A stretch of 10,162 nucleotides of DNA from the NCBI GenBank assembly GCA_021845555.1, contig JAJZVS010000112.1:1-10162 (forward strand), read 5' to 3'. Source of the stretch: Pseudomonadota bacterium. GTDB lineage: Bacteria; Pseudomonadota; Alphaproteobacteria; Acetobacterales; Acetobacteraceae. The notes under the pieces are model-generated. The model searched no databases. It had not been told where the DNA came from and was given only the letters and a program-made list of their open reading frames with translations. Every line of letters begins with the position of its first letter. The stretch's first letter is position 1. The position numbers and the translations under genes are program-made. This document shows positions 1 through 6,686 of the stretch, in pieces.

Positions 1-2
1 CG

Positions 3-446
3 CTGCAGGGCATCTTCGTTCACGAGGAACAGAACCTTACCGGCACCACCGCCGCCTACAACGCAACGAACGGCACGGCGGTCGGTTCGGGCTACGGCCT
101 GAACACGATCAATATCAACGGCTCCTACTGGTACGATAACACTTACGGCCTGACCCTCGCCTGGCTCGGTGGCTTCGGCGATGCGAATCCGGTGGTCTAT
201 GGCCCGCTGAGCGCCAATCCGGTCAGCGCCAACAGCAGCCCGAACTATAATGGCTTCATGGTCGAGGCTGACTGGGTGCCGTTTGGCAAGGACAAGTCGC
301 TGTGGCGGCCCTGGGCTAACCTGAAGCTCGGTGTCCAGTACACTTTCTATACCGAGTTCAACGGCGCCAATTCCAACTACGACGGTGCCGGATCCAACGC
401 CTCGGACAACAACACCCTGTATCTGTTCGCCTGGCTCGCGTTCTGA
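3..446 (+). CDS. C-terminal part of an outer-membrane beta-barrel-like protein (5' truncated)
   Basis: The reading frame is open from the left edge (first whole codon at 3) to TGA at 444-446, giving about 147 residues of the C-terminus; the start lies outside the window. The visible part is rich in Asn, Gly, Tyr and Trp with alternating aromatic and polar residues. It ends in NNTLYLFAWLAF, a terminal strand with a final Phe like the C-terminal signal of outer-membrane beta-barrels. The segment around NFGA-like FNGANSNYDGAGSNASDNN resembles, from memory, the C-terminus of a proteobacterial family often auto-annotated as 'cytochrome c', but no CxxCH haem motif lies in this part. The likely role is an outer-membrane protein of unknown substrate. 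It is followed by a terminator hairpin and converges with the minus-strand crotonase gene. Location in the outer membrane is inferred; the specific family is uncertain. Confidence 0.6.
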   Translation: MQGIFVHEEQNLTGTTAAYNATNGTAVGSGYGLNTININGSYWYDNTYGLTLAWLGGFGDANPVVYGPLSANPVSANSSPNYNGFMVEADWVPFGKDKSLWRPWANLKLGVQYTFYTEFNGANSNYDGAGSNASDNNTLYLFAWLAF

Positions 447-470
447 ACAGGTCTGGCCTGGAAAGCGTCA

Positions 471-502
471 ACGGCCGGGGTGCAAACCCCGGCCGTTTCG
501 TT
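471..502 (+). terminator. Rho-independent terminator between convergent genes
   Basis: A perfect 10-bp stem (ACGGCCGGGG at 471-480 pairing with CCCCGGCCGT at 487-496) encloses a 6-base loop and is followed by the T-rich stretch TTTCGTTGT. It lies 25 bases after the stop of the beta-barrel gene and 8 bases from the stop of the convergent crotonase gene (510). It most likely ends the plus-strand transcript. On the minus strand the stem is followed by TGACGCTTTCC, with only three consecutive Ts, so action in that direction is less certain. Confidence 0.75.
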
Positions 503-509
503 GTACCCG

Positions 510-1319
510 CTACCGCCCGACGAACCGCGGCGCCCGCTTCTCCATGAACGCCGTCCGTCCTTCCTTGTAGTCCGCGCTGTCGAAACACGCCGCCGCCGCA
601 ACCCGCACCGCTTCCATGTTCCGCTCCGCCGGATCCTTCATCACCTCGCCGATCGTGAGCTTCGACGCGTAGATCGACAGCGGCGCGTTCTCGGCGATCG
701 TGCGCGCGATCCCCATCACCGTCTCCTCCAGCGCCGAATCGGCCACCGCCTGGTTGATCAGGCCGATCCGCTCCGCCTCCCGCGCGTCGATTCGGTTGCC
801 GGTATAGAGAATCATCCGCGCGTGCGCCGGCCCCACCAGCTGCACCAGCTTGCGCAGCCCGTCGAACGCATAGGCGATACTCAGCCGCGCCGCCGGAATT
901 CCGAACTGGCTGCCCTCGGCAGCGATTCGCAGATCGGTCTGCATCGCGATCGCGAGTCCCCCGCCCAGACAGAAGCCGCGGATCATCGCGATCGTCGGCT
1001 TGGCGAAGGTCGCAAGCTTCGCCCGCCCGGCGCTGGTCAGCCGGTCGTATTCCACCTGCGCATCGGCATTCGCGCGATTCTTCTCGAACTGCGAGATATC
1101 CGCCCCGGAGACGAAGGCCTTGCCGCCCGCCCCGGTCAGCACCACCACGCGCACCGCGTCGTCGGCGGCGAATCCGTCCAGGATCTGCTCCAGCCCCTGC
1201 CACATCTCGATCGACATGGCGTTGCGCTTCTCCGGCTGGTTGAAGGTCACCAGCCCGACGCCGCCGTCGACCGCGGCCAGCATCTTGCCGCCGGCGAATT
1301 CGCGCGTGTTTTCGGCCAT
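510..1319 (-). CDS. Crotonase/enoyl-CoA hydratase-family protein lacking both catalytic glutamates
   Basis: A 269-residue protein, normal length for a single-domain crotonase. The fold is clear: NQPEKRNAMS at 27-36, the oxyanion-hole segment VSGADISQF at 70-78, and the CoA-binding turn GFCLGGGLAIA at 115-125. Classical enoyl-CoA hydratases carry one Glu two residues after GGG (rat E144) and a second 20 residues later in FGxPE (rat E164). Here these positions are Ala123 (GGGLA) and Ala143 (FGIPA), so water addition by the usual mechanism is unlikely. D153 in the following loop is a possible replacement acid. It may be another crotonase activity (isomerase, decarboxylase, hydrolase) or act on an unusual acyl-CoA; the substrate cannot be told from sequence. 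The start ATG is 2 bases after the CoA-transferase stop, with AAGGAG at 1330-1335 inside that gene, so the two are co-transcribed and probably translationally coupled. Confidence 0.88.
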   Translation of the reverse strand: MAENTREFAGGKMLAAVDGGVGLVTFNQPEKRNAMSIEMWQGLEQILDGFAADDAVRVVVLTGAGGKAFVSGADISQFEKNRANADAQVEYDRLTSAGRAKLATFAKPTIAMIRGFCLGGGLAIAMQTDLRIAAEGSQFGIPAARLSIAYAFDGLRKLVQLVGPAHARMILYTGNRIDAREAERIGLINQAVADSALEETVMGIARTIAENAPLSIYASKLTIGEVMKDPAERNMEAVRVAAAACFDSADYKEGRTAFMEKRAPRFVGR

Positions 1320-1321
1320 CC

Positions 1322-2539
1322 TCAGATCACTCCTTTCCTGCGCAGCTCTGCGACTTCCGCAGGGCTGTAGCCCACCGATTGCAGCACGGCATCGGTGCTT
1401 GATCCCGCCGCCGGCGTCGGCAGGCGGATGTCCTTCTCGAAACCGGAGATGTTCAGCGCCGAGGCGACCACCGGCTTGTCCCCGATCACCGGACTTTTCA
1501 TCATGCGTGCCATGCGAAGATGTTGCACCTGCGGGTCGGCGAACACCTGGTCGATCGAATAGATCGGCCCGCAGGGAATCCCGTTCGATTCGAACAGCTC
1601 GATCCAGTGGTTGGCCGGCTGCGTGCGCGTCACCGCGCCGATCGCGGCGTTGATCGCGGCGCGGTCGGCGCTGCGGCCCTTCTGGGTCTTCCACGCCTCG
1701 ACCGCCTTCCATTCCGGCTTGCCGATGGTGTCGCAGAAGCGTTCCCACAGGCGCGCGGAACTCGCGGCGATGTTGATGTTGCCGTCGGAGGTCGGGAACA
1801 CTCCGGTCGGAATCCCCGTCGGGTGGTCGTTGCCGGCCTGTTTCGCCACCTCGCCGGCCATCAGCCAGCGCGCGGCCTGGAAATCGAGCATGAAGATCTG
1901 CGCTTCCAGCAGGCTGGTCTGCACCCAGCGGCCGACCCCGGTACGGGTGCGGTCGAACAGCGCCATCATGATGCCCATCGCCAGCAGATTGCCGGCGGTC
2001 AGGTCGTCGATCGGAATCCCGACCCGCACCGGCCCCTGGCCGGGCAGGCCGGTAATCGACATCAACCCGCCCATGCCCTGCGCGATCTGATCGACGCCGG
2101 CGCGGTGGCCATAGGGCCCGTCCTGGCCGAAGCCGCTGATCGATCCGTAGACGATGCGCGGGTTCACCGCGCGCACGTCGTCGTACGCGACCTTCAGCCG
2201 GTGCTTCACCTGCGCGCGCATATTCTCGATCACCACGTCGGCGGTGCGCGCCAGACGCATGAACGCCTCGTGCCCGGCGGGGTCCTTCAGATTGAGCTGG
2301 ATCGCGCGCTTGTTGCGATGCAGATTCTGGAAGTCGAAGCCGTCGCGGTTGCCGGCGATGTCCTCGGCGCCGGGCGTCGGAGGGGGTTCGATGCGGATCA
2401 CGTCCGCCCCCCAGTCCGCCAGATGGCGCACCGCGGTGGGGCCGGCACGGGCAAGGGTAAGGTCGAGCACGACCAGGCCCGAGAGCGGCAGATGATCGGT
2501 CGCGGTCGCGGTCGCGGCCGAGGGGGCGTCGTTTGGCAT
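1322..2539 (-). CDS. CaiB/BaiF-family (class III) CoA-transferase
   Basis: A 405-residue cytoplasmic enzyme, the usual length for class III CoA-transferases, which move CoA between carboxylic acids through an aspartyl-CoA anhydride/thioester intermediate. Landmarks: GLVVLDLTLARAGPTAVRHLADWGADVIRIE at the N-terminus (shown in part), RNKRAIQLNLKDPAG at 75-89, GSISGFGQDGPY at 132-143, and VGIPIDDLTAG at 173-183. D179 aligns with the catalytic aspartate of formyl-CoA transferase (D169). The donor and acceptor are unknown. The ATG at 2539 has a strong GGAGG (2547-2551) with 7-base spacing, and the family homology begins shortly after it. The frame stays open far upstream, but that extension is Arg/Pro-rich and not part of the family. 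The gene is followed within 2 bases by the crotonase gene, suggesting that the transferase activates an acid which the crotonase then transforms. Confidence 0.93.
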   Translation of the reverse strand: MPNDAPSAATATATDHLPLSGLVVLDLTLARAGPTAVRHLADWGADVIRIEPPPTPGAEDIAGNRDGFDFQNLHRNKRAIQLNLKDPAGHEAFMRLARTADVVIENMRAQVKHRLKVAYDDVRAVNPRIVYGSISGFGQDGPYGHRAGVDQIAQGMGGLMSITGLPGQGPVRVGIPIDDLTAGNLLAMGIMMALFDRTRTGVGRWVQTSLLEAQIFMLDFQAARWLMAGEVAKQAGNDHPTGIPTGVFPTSDGNINIAASSARLWERFCDTIGKPEWKAVEAWKTQKGRSADRAAINAAIGAVTRTQPANHWIELFESNGIPCGPIYSIDQVFADPQVQHLRMARMMKSPVIGDKPVVASALNISGFEKDIRLPTPAAGSSTDAVLQSVGYSPAEVAELRRKGVI

Positions 2540-2589
2540 GGGGCGTCCTCCGTGAACCGGGCGGATACTCGCCCCAAGGGGACGGGCGT

Positions 2590-2944
2590 TCAAGGGCGCG
2601 GGGGGAGCGGCGCAGGGTCCCGAATCCAAGCTCGCCCAACCGCCTCGGCGAGGATCTGGTCGCGGTAATCGGGGAGCGAGCCGCTCGCGTTTAAGGTTGC
2701 CGGGTTGGGTTGGTTGGCCTTGACCGCCAATGGCGGCGGGTTCGCCGGCCTTATCGGGCACCGCTTCCTGGCCGAGCACCAGGCGGGCGGTGGTAGTGAA
2801 GGCGGTCGAGAACAGCGCGGGATTGATCCGGTTCACCAGGATGGTCAGCCGGCGCCCACCGGGCGCGCCGTGCCGGTAGGGCAGGTGCCGGCGCAGGACG
2901 GCCAGGCGGGACTTGCCGGGCAGCGGCTCTGCGAGGGTGCTCAT
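2590..2944 (-). CDS. Unrecognised small protein gene with an apparent one-base frameshift
   Basis: I do not recognise this gene. From ATG at 2942-2944, preceded by GGAG at 2953-2956 (8-base spacing), codons on the minus strand end almost always in G or C for about 68 codons, including RRLTILVNRINPALFSTAF and TARLVLGQEAVPDKAGEP. The bias then collapses near 2731-2743 in that frame and reappears in the +1 frame, which reads LAVKANQPNPATLNASG then SLPDYRDQILAEAVGRAW to TGA at 2590-2592. Dropping one C from the CCC at 2738-2740 joins the parts into a protein of about 117 residues. This is either a sequencing error, a recent inactivating mutation, or a real ORF ending differently. No signal peptide, membrane helix or known motif is visible. 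It lies 50 bases upstream of the CoA-transferase gene on the same strand, so it may be the first gene of that operon. It reads divergently from ffh. Confidence 0.4.
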
Positions 2945-3046
2945 GGGCGCGGCTCCGAACAGGGAAACCGCATCGGCGCGACGAAATGCCGGGCTGCGAC
3001 CCGCTGTCACAGGAGTTCGGCGGCCAGCCCCCGGCGCGTCCTTAAC

Positions 3047-3075
3047 TTGACTTCCCGCCCCCCCGGCGCCACAAG
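3047..3075 (+). promoter_or_regulatory. Possible sigma-70-type promoter for ffh
   Basis: TTGACT at 3047-3052 is a good -35 hexamer. With a 17-base spacer the -10 position reads CACAAG (3070-3075), a poor match. It sits about 110 bases before the ffh start in the divergent gap, where a promoter for the plus-strand operon is expected. The call is weak and rests mostly on the -35 box. Confidence 0.25.
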
Positions 3076-3108
3076 CCCGCAATCCGGGAAAGCTCTGTGC
3101 CCCCCGGT

Positions 3109-3160
3109 CCCCGCCCTGATGGCGGGGGCTCCGCCGCTCCGCGAGGGTTCGCGCAGCGGC
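3109..3160 (+). promoter_or_regulatory. Two consecutive hairpins in the ffh leader
   Basis: The first hairpin pairs CCCCGCC (3109-3115) with GGCGGGG (3121-3127) around a 5-base loop. The second pairs GCCGCT (3133-3138) with AGCGGC (3155-3160), then, after one C/C mismatch, CGCGA (3140-3144) with TCGCG (3149-3153) around GGGT. Both lie between the divergent gene and the ffh start, ending 27 bases before it. There is no T-tract after either, so they do not look like terminators in the plus direction. They may be leader RNA structure or simply a fragment of GC-rich intergenic palindrome. They do not carry the conserved SRP RNA tetraloop region. Confidence 0.4.
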
Positions 3161-3187
3161 GCGTTGTCCGTTGCTTGAGGGTGTTCC

Positions 3188-4567
3188 GTGTTCGAGGCGC
3201 TTTCCGACAAGCTCTCCGGTGTGTTCGACAAGCTCCGCCGTCGCGGGGCCCTGTCCGAGCTCGACGTGGGAGAGGCGCTGCGCGAGGTCCGCCTCGCGCT
3301 GCTCGATGCCGACGTCGCCCTGCCGGTGGTGCGCGATTTCATCAGCAAGGTGCGCGAACGCGCGCTGGGCGCGGAGGTGCTGGACAGCGTCACTCCCGGC
3401 CAGCAGGTCGTGAAGATCGTCCACGAAGTGCTGATCGAGGAGCTGGGGGGGGAGGGCGCGGTTCCGCTCAACCTCAATGCCCCCGCTCCGATCCCGGTGC
3501 TGATGGTGGGCCTGCAGGGGTCCGGCAAGACCACCACCGCCGGCAAGCTCGCGCTGCGGCTGCGCGAGCGGGCCCGCAAGCGCGTGCTGCTCGCCAGCCT
3601 CGATACCCAGCGCCCGGCCGCGCAGTTGCAGCTCGCCCAGCTGGCCGAGCGCGCCGAAGTGGCCAGCCTGCCGATCGTGCCCGGCCAGACCCCGGTGCAG
3701 ATCGCGGTGCGCGCGATGGAGACCGGGCGGCGCGAGGGCTACGACCTCGTGATCCTGGACACCGCCGGGCGCCTGTCCATCGACGAAGCGCTGATGGACG
3801 AGGTGAAGGCGATCCGCGCCGCCACCGATCCGGTGGAAACGCTGCTGGTCGTCGATGCCATGACCGGCCAGGACGCGGTGAACACCGCGCGCGCCTTCCA
3901 CGAGGCGGTCGGCGTCACCGGCATCGTCATGACACGGATGGACGGCGACGCCCGCGGCGGCGCGGCGCTGTCGATGCGCGCGATCACCGGCGCGCCGATC
4001 AAGCTGATCGGCCTCGGCGAGAAGCTCGATGCGCTGGAAGAGTTCCATCCCGAGCGCGTCGCCGGCCGCATCCTCGGCATGGGCGACATCGTCGGGTTGG
4101 TGGAAAAAGCCAGTGAGACGATCGAGCAGGAGGATGCCGAGAAGCTCGCCGCCAAGATCGCCCGCGGCAAGTTCGACCTGGAAGACTTCGCCTCCCAGCT
4201 GCGCCAGATCACCAAGATGGGATCGCTGTCGGGCATCCTCGGGATGCTGCCCGGCGTGGGCAAGCTGAAGGCGCAGCTGGCGGACGCCAATCTCGATACC
4301 AGCATGCTCAAGCGCCAGATCGCGATCATCTCGTCGATGACGCCGAAGGAGCGGCGGGCGCCGGATATCATCAAGGCGTCGCGCAAGAAGCGCATCGCCG
4401 GCGGCTCCGGCACCTCGGTGCAGGACGTCAATCGGCTGCTCAAGCAGTTCGAGGAAATGACGGCGATGATGAAACGCATGAACAAGCTCGGGCAGAAGGG
4501 GCTGATGCGCCACGGCCTGTCCGCGCTGCTTCCCAAGGGCATGAGCGCCCGCAACCGACCGTTCTGA
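3188..4567 (+). CDS. ffh: Signal recognition particle protein Ffh (SRP54 GTPase)
   Basis: A 459-residue, full-length Ffh. It binds 4.5S RNA, recognises signal sequences of nascent membrane and secreted proteins, and docks with FtsY at the membrane. The N domain (1-95) is followed by the G domain with GLQGSGKTT (G1, 108-116), DTQRPAA (139-145), DTAGR (G3, 191-195), TRMDGDARGG (G4, 249-258) and GLGEK (275-279). The methionine-rich M domain runs from about 300 to the end and includes the RNA-binding SRKKRIAGGSGT segment (398-409) and VNRLLKQF (414-421). The start chosen is GTG at 3188, with GAGGG at 3177-3181 and the expected MFEALSDKL N-terminus. It heads the ffh-rpsP-rimM-trmD-rplS cluster; the ribosome-binding site of rpsP overlaps its stop. 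The SRP RNA gene itself is not in this window. Confidence 0.98.
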   Translation: MFEALSDKLSGVFDKLRRRGALSELDVGEALREVRLALLDADVALPVVRDFISKVRERALGAEVLDSVTPGQQVVKIVHEVLIEELGGEGAVPLNLNAPAPIPVLMVGLQGSGKTTTAGKLALRLRERARKRVLLASLDTQRPAAQLQLAQLAERAEVASLPIVPGQTPVQIAVRAMETGRREGYDLVILDTAGRLSIDEALMDEVKAIRAATDPVETLLVVDAMTGQDAVNTARAFHEAVGVTGIVMTRMDGDARGGAALSMRAITGAPIKLIGLGEKLDALEEFHPERVAGRILGMGDIVGLVEKASETIEQEDAEKLAAKIARGKFDLEDFASQLRQITKMGSLSGILGMLPGVGKLKAQLADANLDTSMLKRQIAIISSMTPKERRAPDIIKASRKKRIAGGSGTSVQDVNRLLKQFEEMTAMMKRMNKLGQKGLMRHGLSALLPKGMSARNRPF

Positions 4568-4583
4568 AGGAGTTACCGTAAAG

Positions 4584-4916
4584 ATGGGTCTTAAAATCCG
4601 CCTCGCGCGCGCCGGCGCGAAGAAGCGCCCGTACTACCACATCGTGGTGGCCGACAGCCGCTCCCCGCGCGACGGCCGCTTCATCGAGCGGCTCGGCAGC
4701 TACAACCCGATGCTGCCGGCCGAGCACGCCGACCGCATCCGGCTGCTCGACGCGCGCATCACCCACTGGCTGAGCCAGGGCGCGCTGGCCACCGATCGCG
4801 TGGCCCGCTTCCTCGGCAAGGCCGGGTTGGCGCCGATGCCGGCGTTCCGTCCGCAGCCGCAGCAGTCCGCGCCGAAGAAGAAGGCGCAGGAGCGGGCGGC
4901 GAAGGCCGCCGGCTGA
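4584..4916 (+). CDS. rpsP: 30S ribosomal protein S16 (bS16)
   Basis: A 110-residue S16, which binds 16S rRNA in the 5' domain and is needed for 30S assembly. The family core is intact: MGLKIRLARAGAKKRPYYHI at the start, then VVADSRSPRDGRFIERLGSY and the NP that follows (residues 21-42). Residues from about 85 on form a Pro/Gln/Lys/Ala-rich tail (PQPQQSAPKKKAQERAAKAA), longer than the E. coli protein and common in alphaproteobacteria. The start ATG is preceded by AAGGAG (4567-4572), which overlaps the ffh stop codon, so the genes are 16 bases apart and probably one transcript. Confidence 0.97.
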   Translation: MGLKIRLARAGAKKRPYYHIVVADSRSPRDGRFIERLGSYNPMLPAEHADRIRLLDARITHWLSQGALATDRVARFLGKAGLAPMPAFRPQPQQSAPKKKAQERAAKAAG

Positions 4917-4924
4917 GCGAACGC

Positions 4925-5467
4925 GTGCCCGCTTCCCGCATCCTGCTCGGCGTGATCGGCCGCCCGCATGGCGTGCGGGGGCTCGTGCGCGTCACCAGCT
5001 ACGCCGACCCGCCGGAGGCGCTCGCCTCCTACGGCCCGCTGGAGGCCGAGGACGGGCGGCGCTTCACCCTGCGTTGGGTCGGCGCCGGGGTGGCGGAACT
5101 CGCGGAACTCCGCGACGGGGCGGCGGTGAAACTCGCCGATCGCACCGCGGCGGAGCGGCTGACCAACCTGCGCCTCTCGGTCCCGCGCGAACGGCTGCCG
5201 GCGCCGGAGGCCGAGGAGTTCTACCTCGCCGATCTGGTCGGGCTGGCGGCGGTCGATCCGGCCGGGACCGCGCTCGGAACGGTGGTGGCGCTGCATGATT
5301 ACGGCGCCGGTGCGAGCCTGGAGATCGCCCGCCCGGACGCCCCGCCGCTGCTGATCCCCTTCACCCGCGCCGCGGTGCCCGAGGTCGATGTGGCCGAGGG
5401 CAGGCTCGTGGTGGTGGCGCCGGAGGTCGTGGAAATCCCCGCCCCGTCGCGGGAGGAAGCGGCATGA
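4925..5467 (+). CDS. rimM: Ribosome maturation factor RimM
   Basis: A 180-residue RimM, the factor that binds S19 and assists maturation of the 30S head. The N-terminal barrel opens with LLGVIGRPHGVRG (7-19), the family hallmark. The PRC-barrel half starts at EEFYLADLVGL (97-107) and contains LIPFTRAAVPEVD (143-155). The start chosen is GTG at 4925, 8 bases after the rpsP stop; the upstream sequence shows no strong ribosome-binding site, so translation may depend on coupling to rpsP. The stop overlaps the trmD start as ATGA at 5464-5467. The rpsP-rimM-trmD-rplS order matches the well-known operon. Confidence 0.96.
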   Translation: MPASRILLGVIGRPHGVRGLVRVTSYADPPEALASYGPLEAEDGRRFTLRWVGAGVAELAELRDGAAVKLADRTAAERLTNLRLSVPRERLPAPEAEEFYLADLVGLAAVDPAGTALGTVVALHDYGAGASLEIARPDAPPLLIPFTRAAVPEVDVAEGRLVVVAPEVVEIPAPSREEAA

Positions 5468-6195
5468 CCTGGCGCGCCACCGTCCTCACCTTGTTTCCCG
5501 ACATGTTCCCCGGCCCGCTCGGCTATTCGCTGGCCGGCCGGGCGCAAGCGGTCGGCCTCTGGTCGCTGGAGGCCACCGATCTGCGCGCCTTCGCCACCGA
5601 CCGGCATCGTTCGGTCGATGACACGCCATTCGGCGGCGGGGCGGGGATGGTGCTGCGCGCGGACGTGGCCGACGCGGCGCTCGCGTCGGTGGCGGACGGG
5701 CGGCCGATGGTCGCGCTGACCCCGCGCGGGCGGGCGTTCACGCAGGCGGATGCGCGCCGCCTTGCCGCCGGCCCCGGCGCGATCCTGCTGTGCGGGCGCT
5801 ATGAAGGGATCGACCAGCGGGTGATCGACGCCCGCGGCCTGGAGGAGATCTCGATCGGCGATTACGTGCTGTCGGGCGGGGAACCGGCCGCGCTCGTGCT
5901 GCTGGATGCCGCCGTCCGCCTGCTGCCCGGCGTGATGGGCGCGCAGGAAAGCGCCGAGGAGGAGAGTTTCAGCGCCGGCCTGCTGGAATACCCCCACTAC
6001 ACCCGCCCCGCCGACTGGCAGGGGCGGCACGTGCCGGAGGTGCTGCTGTCCGGCAACCACGCCGCCATCGCCGCCTGGCGCCGCGCCGAGGCCGAACGCA
6101 TCACCCGAACCCGCCGCCCCGATCTGTGGGCGGTTCACTCTTCCCAGGGGCACTCCCCCCGCCCGCCGATTGCCTTCCCCCCGGCGGCGCCGTAA
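5464..6195 (+). CDS. trmD: tRNA (guanine-N1-)-methyltransferase TrmD
   Basis: A 243-residue SPOUT-class enzyme that methylates G37 of tRNAs with S-adenosylmethionine and so prevents +1 frameshifting. All family blocks are present: LFPDMF (10-15), DDTPFGGGAGMV (52-63), the knot segments CGRYEGID (110-117) and SIGDYVLSGGE (130-140), LEYPHYTRP (174-182) and LLSGNH (194-199). At the position of the E. coli catalytic base D169 there is Glu175, another acidic residue. The C-terminus ends in a short Pro/Ser-rich tail (HSSQGHSPRPPIAFPPAAP) that is not part of the conserved fold. GGGAGG at 5451-5456 supports the ATG at 5464, which overlaps the rimM stop by 4 bases and implies coupled translation. Confidence 0.97.
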   Translation: MTWRATVLTLFPDMFPGPLGYSLAGRAQAVGLWSLEATDLRAFATDRHRSVDDTPFGGGAGMVLRADVADAALASVADGRPMVALTPRGRAFTQADARRLAAGPGAILLCGRYEGIDQRVIDARGLEEISIGDYVLSGGEPAALVLLDAAVRLLPGVMGAQESAEEESFSAGLLEYPHYTRPADWQGRHVPEVLLSGNHAAIAAWRRAEAERITRTRRPDLWAVHSSQGHSPRPPIAFPPAAP

Positions 6196-6221
6196 GCGAT
6201 CAAGACGAAAGGACCACCCAG

Positions 6222-6617
6222 ATGAACATCATCCAGCGCTACGAGGCCGAGCAGATCGCCCGGCTGACCGAAACCCGCCCGGTGCCGGAGTTCGCCCCCG
6301 GCGATACCGTGCGCGTGTCGGTCAAGGTCGTCGAAGGCGAGCGCGCCCGCACCCAGGCGTTCGAGGGCGTGGTGATCGCGCGCTCCAACAAGGGTCTCAA
6401 CAGCAACTTCACCGTGCGCAAGATCAGCTACGGCGAAGGGGTGGAGCGCGTGTTCCCGCTCTACGCGCCTACGATCGCGGAAATCGCGGTGGTCCGCCGC
6501 GGCGACGTCCGCCGCGCCAAGCTCTATTATCTGCGCGGCCGTTCGGGCAAATCCGCCCGCATCGCCGAGAAGGCCCGCAGCGTGGAGGCTCCGGCCGACA
6601 CCGCGGCAGCGGGCTGA
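6222..6617 (+). CDS. rplS: 50S ribosomal protein L19 (bL19)
   Basis: A 131-residue L19, located at the 30S-50S interface. MNIIQRYEAEQIARL at the start, FAPGDTVRVSVKVVEGERAR (24-43), FTVRKISYGEGVERVFPLYA (63-82) and RRGDVRRAKLYYLRGRSGK (92-110) are typical. The ATG at 6222 is preceded by AAAGGA (6208-6213) with 8-base spacing and gives the canonical N-terminus. An earlier in-frame start at 6126 would lie inside trmD and add a Pro-rich, unrelated stretch, so it is rejected. There is a short Ala-rich tail. It sits 26 bases after trmD and is the last translation gene of the cluster. Confidence 0.97.
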   Translation: MNIIQRYEAEQIARLTETRPVPEFAPGDTVRVSVKVVEGERARTQAFEGVVIARSNKGLNSNFTVRKISYGEGVERVFPLYAPTIAEIAVVRRGDVRRAKLYYLRGRSGKSARIAEKARSVEAPADTAAAG

Positions 6618-6621
6618 CGCC

Positions 6622-6641
6622 GGCCGGGGATCCCCCCGGCC
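6622..6641 (+). terminator. GC-rich hairpin between rplS and leuC (weak terminator or RNA structure)
   Basis: A perfect 8-bp stem, GGCCGGGG (6622-6629) with CCCCGGCC (6634-6641), encloses a 4-base loop and begins 4 bases after the rplS stop. No T-tract follows (GCGCCCGCGCC comes next), so it is not a classical intrinsic terminator. It could slow RNA polymerase, protect the rplS mRNA 3' end, or allow partial read-through into leuC. Confidence 0.4.
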
Positions 6642-6686
6642 CCGCGCCCGCGCCTGCCCCATCATCGTGCCGAGGAGGAACCGCCC

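Noticed and set aside
2941..2973. Ten-codon minus-strand ORF (MRFPCSEPRP) whose stop overlaps the ATG of the small gene
   Set aside because: An ATGA overlap is suggestive of a coupled leader peptide, but there is no ribosome-binding site and the length is too short to tell from chance.
2705..3178. Plus-strand open frame of 157 codons before ffh
   Set aside because: Gly/Gln/Arg/Pro-rich with no motif; it is largely the shadow of the minus-strand small gene and then non-coding leader.
3000..3187. SRP RNA (ffs) gene near ffh
   Set aside because: No GGTCAGGNCCGGAAGGAAGCAGCC-like core is present on either strand in this gap.
1322..4513. Minus-strand open frame of more than 1000 codons running antisense through ffh and into the CoA-transferase
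   Set aside because: The part beyond 2539 is antisense to ffh or Arg/Pro/His-rich low-quality sequence; GC-rich codon use leaves the antisense frame without stops. Only 1322-2539 matches a protein family.
6126..6221. In-frame upstream start for rplS
   Set aside because: It lies inside trmD and adds Pro-rich residues foreign to L19, while ATG 6222 has a ribosome-binding site and the canonical N-terminus.
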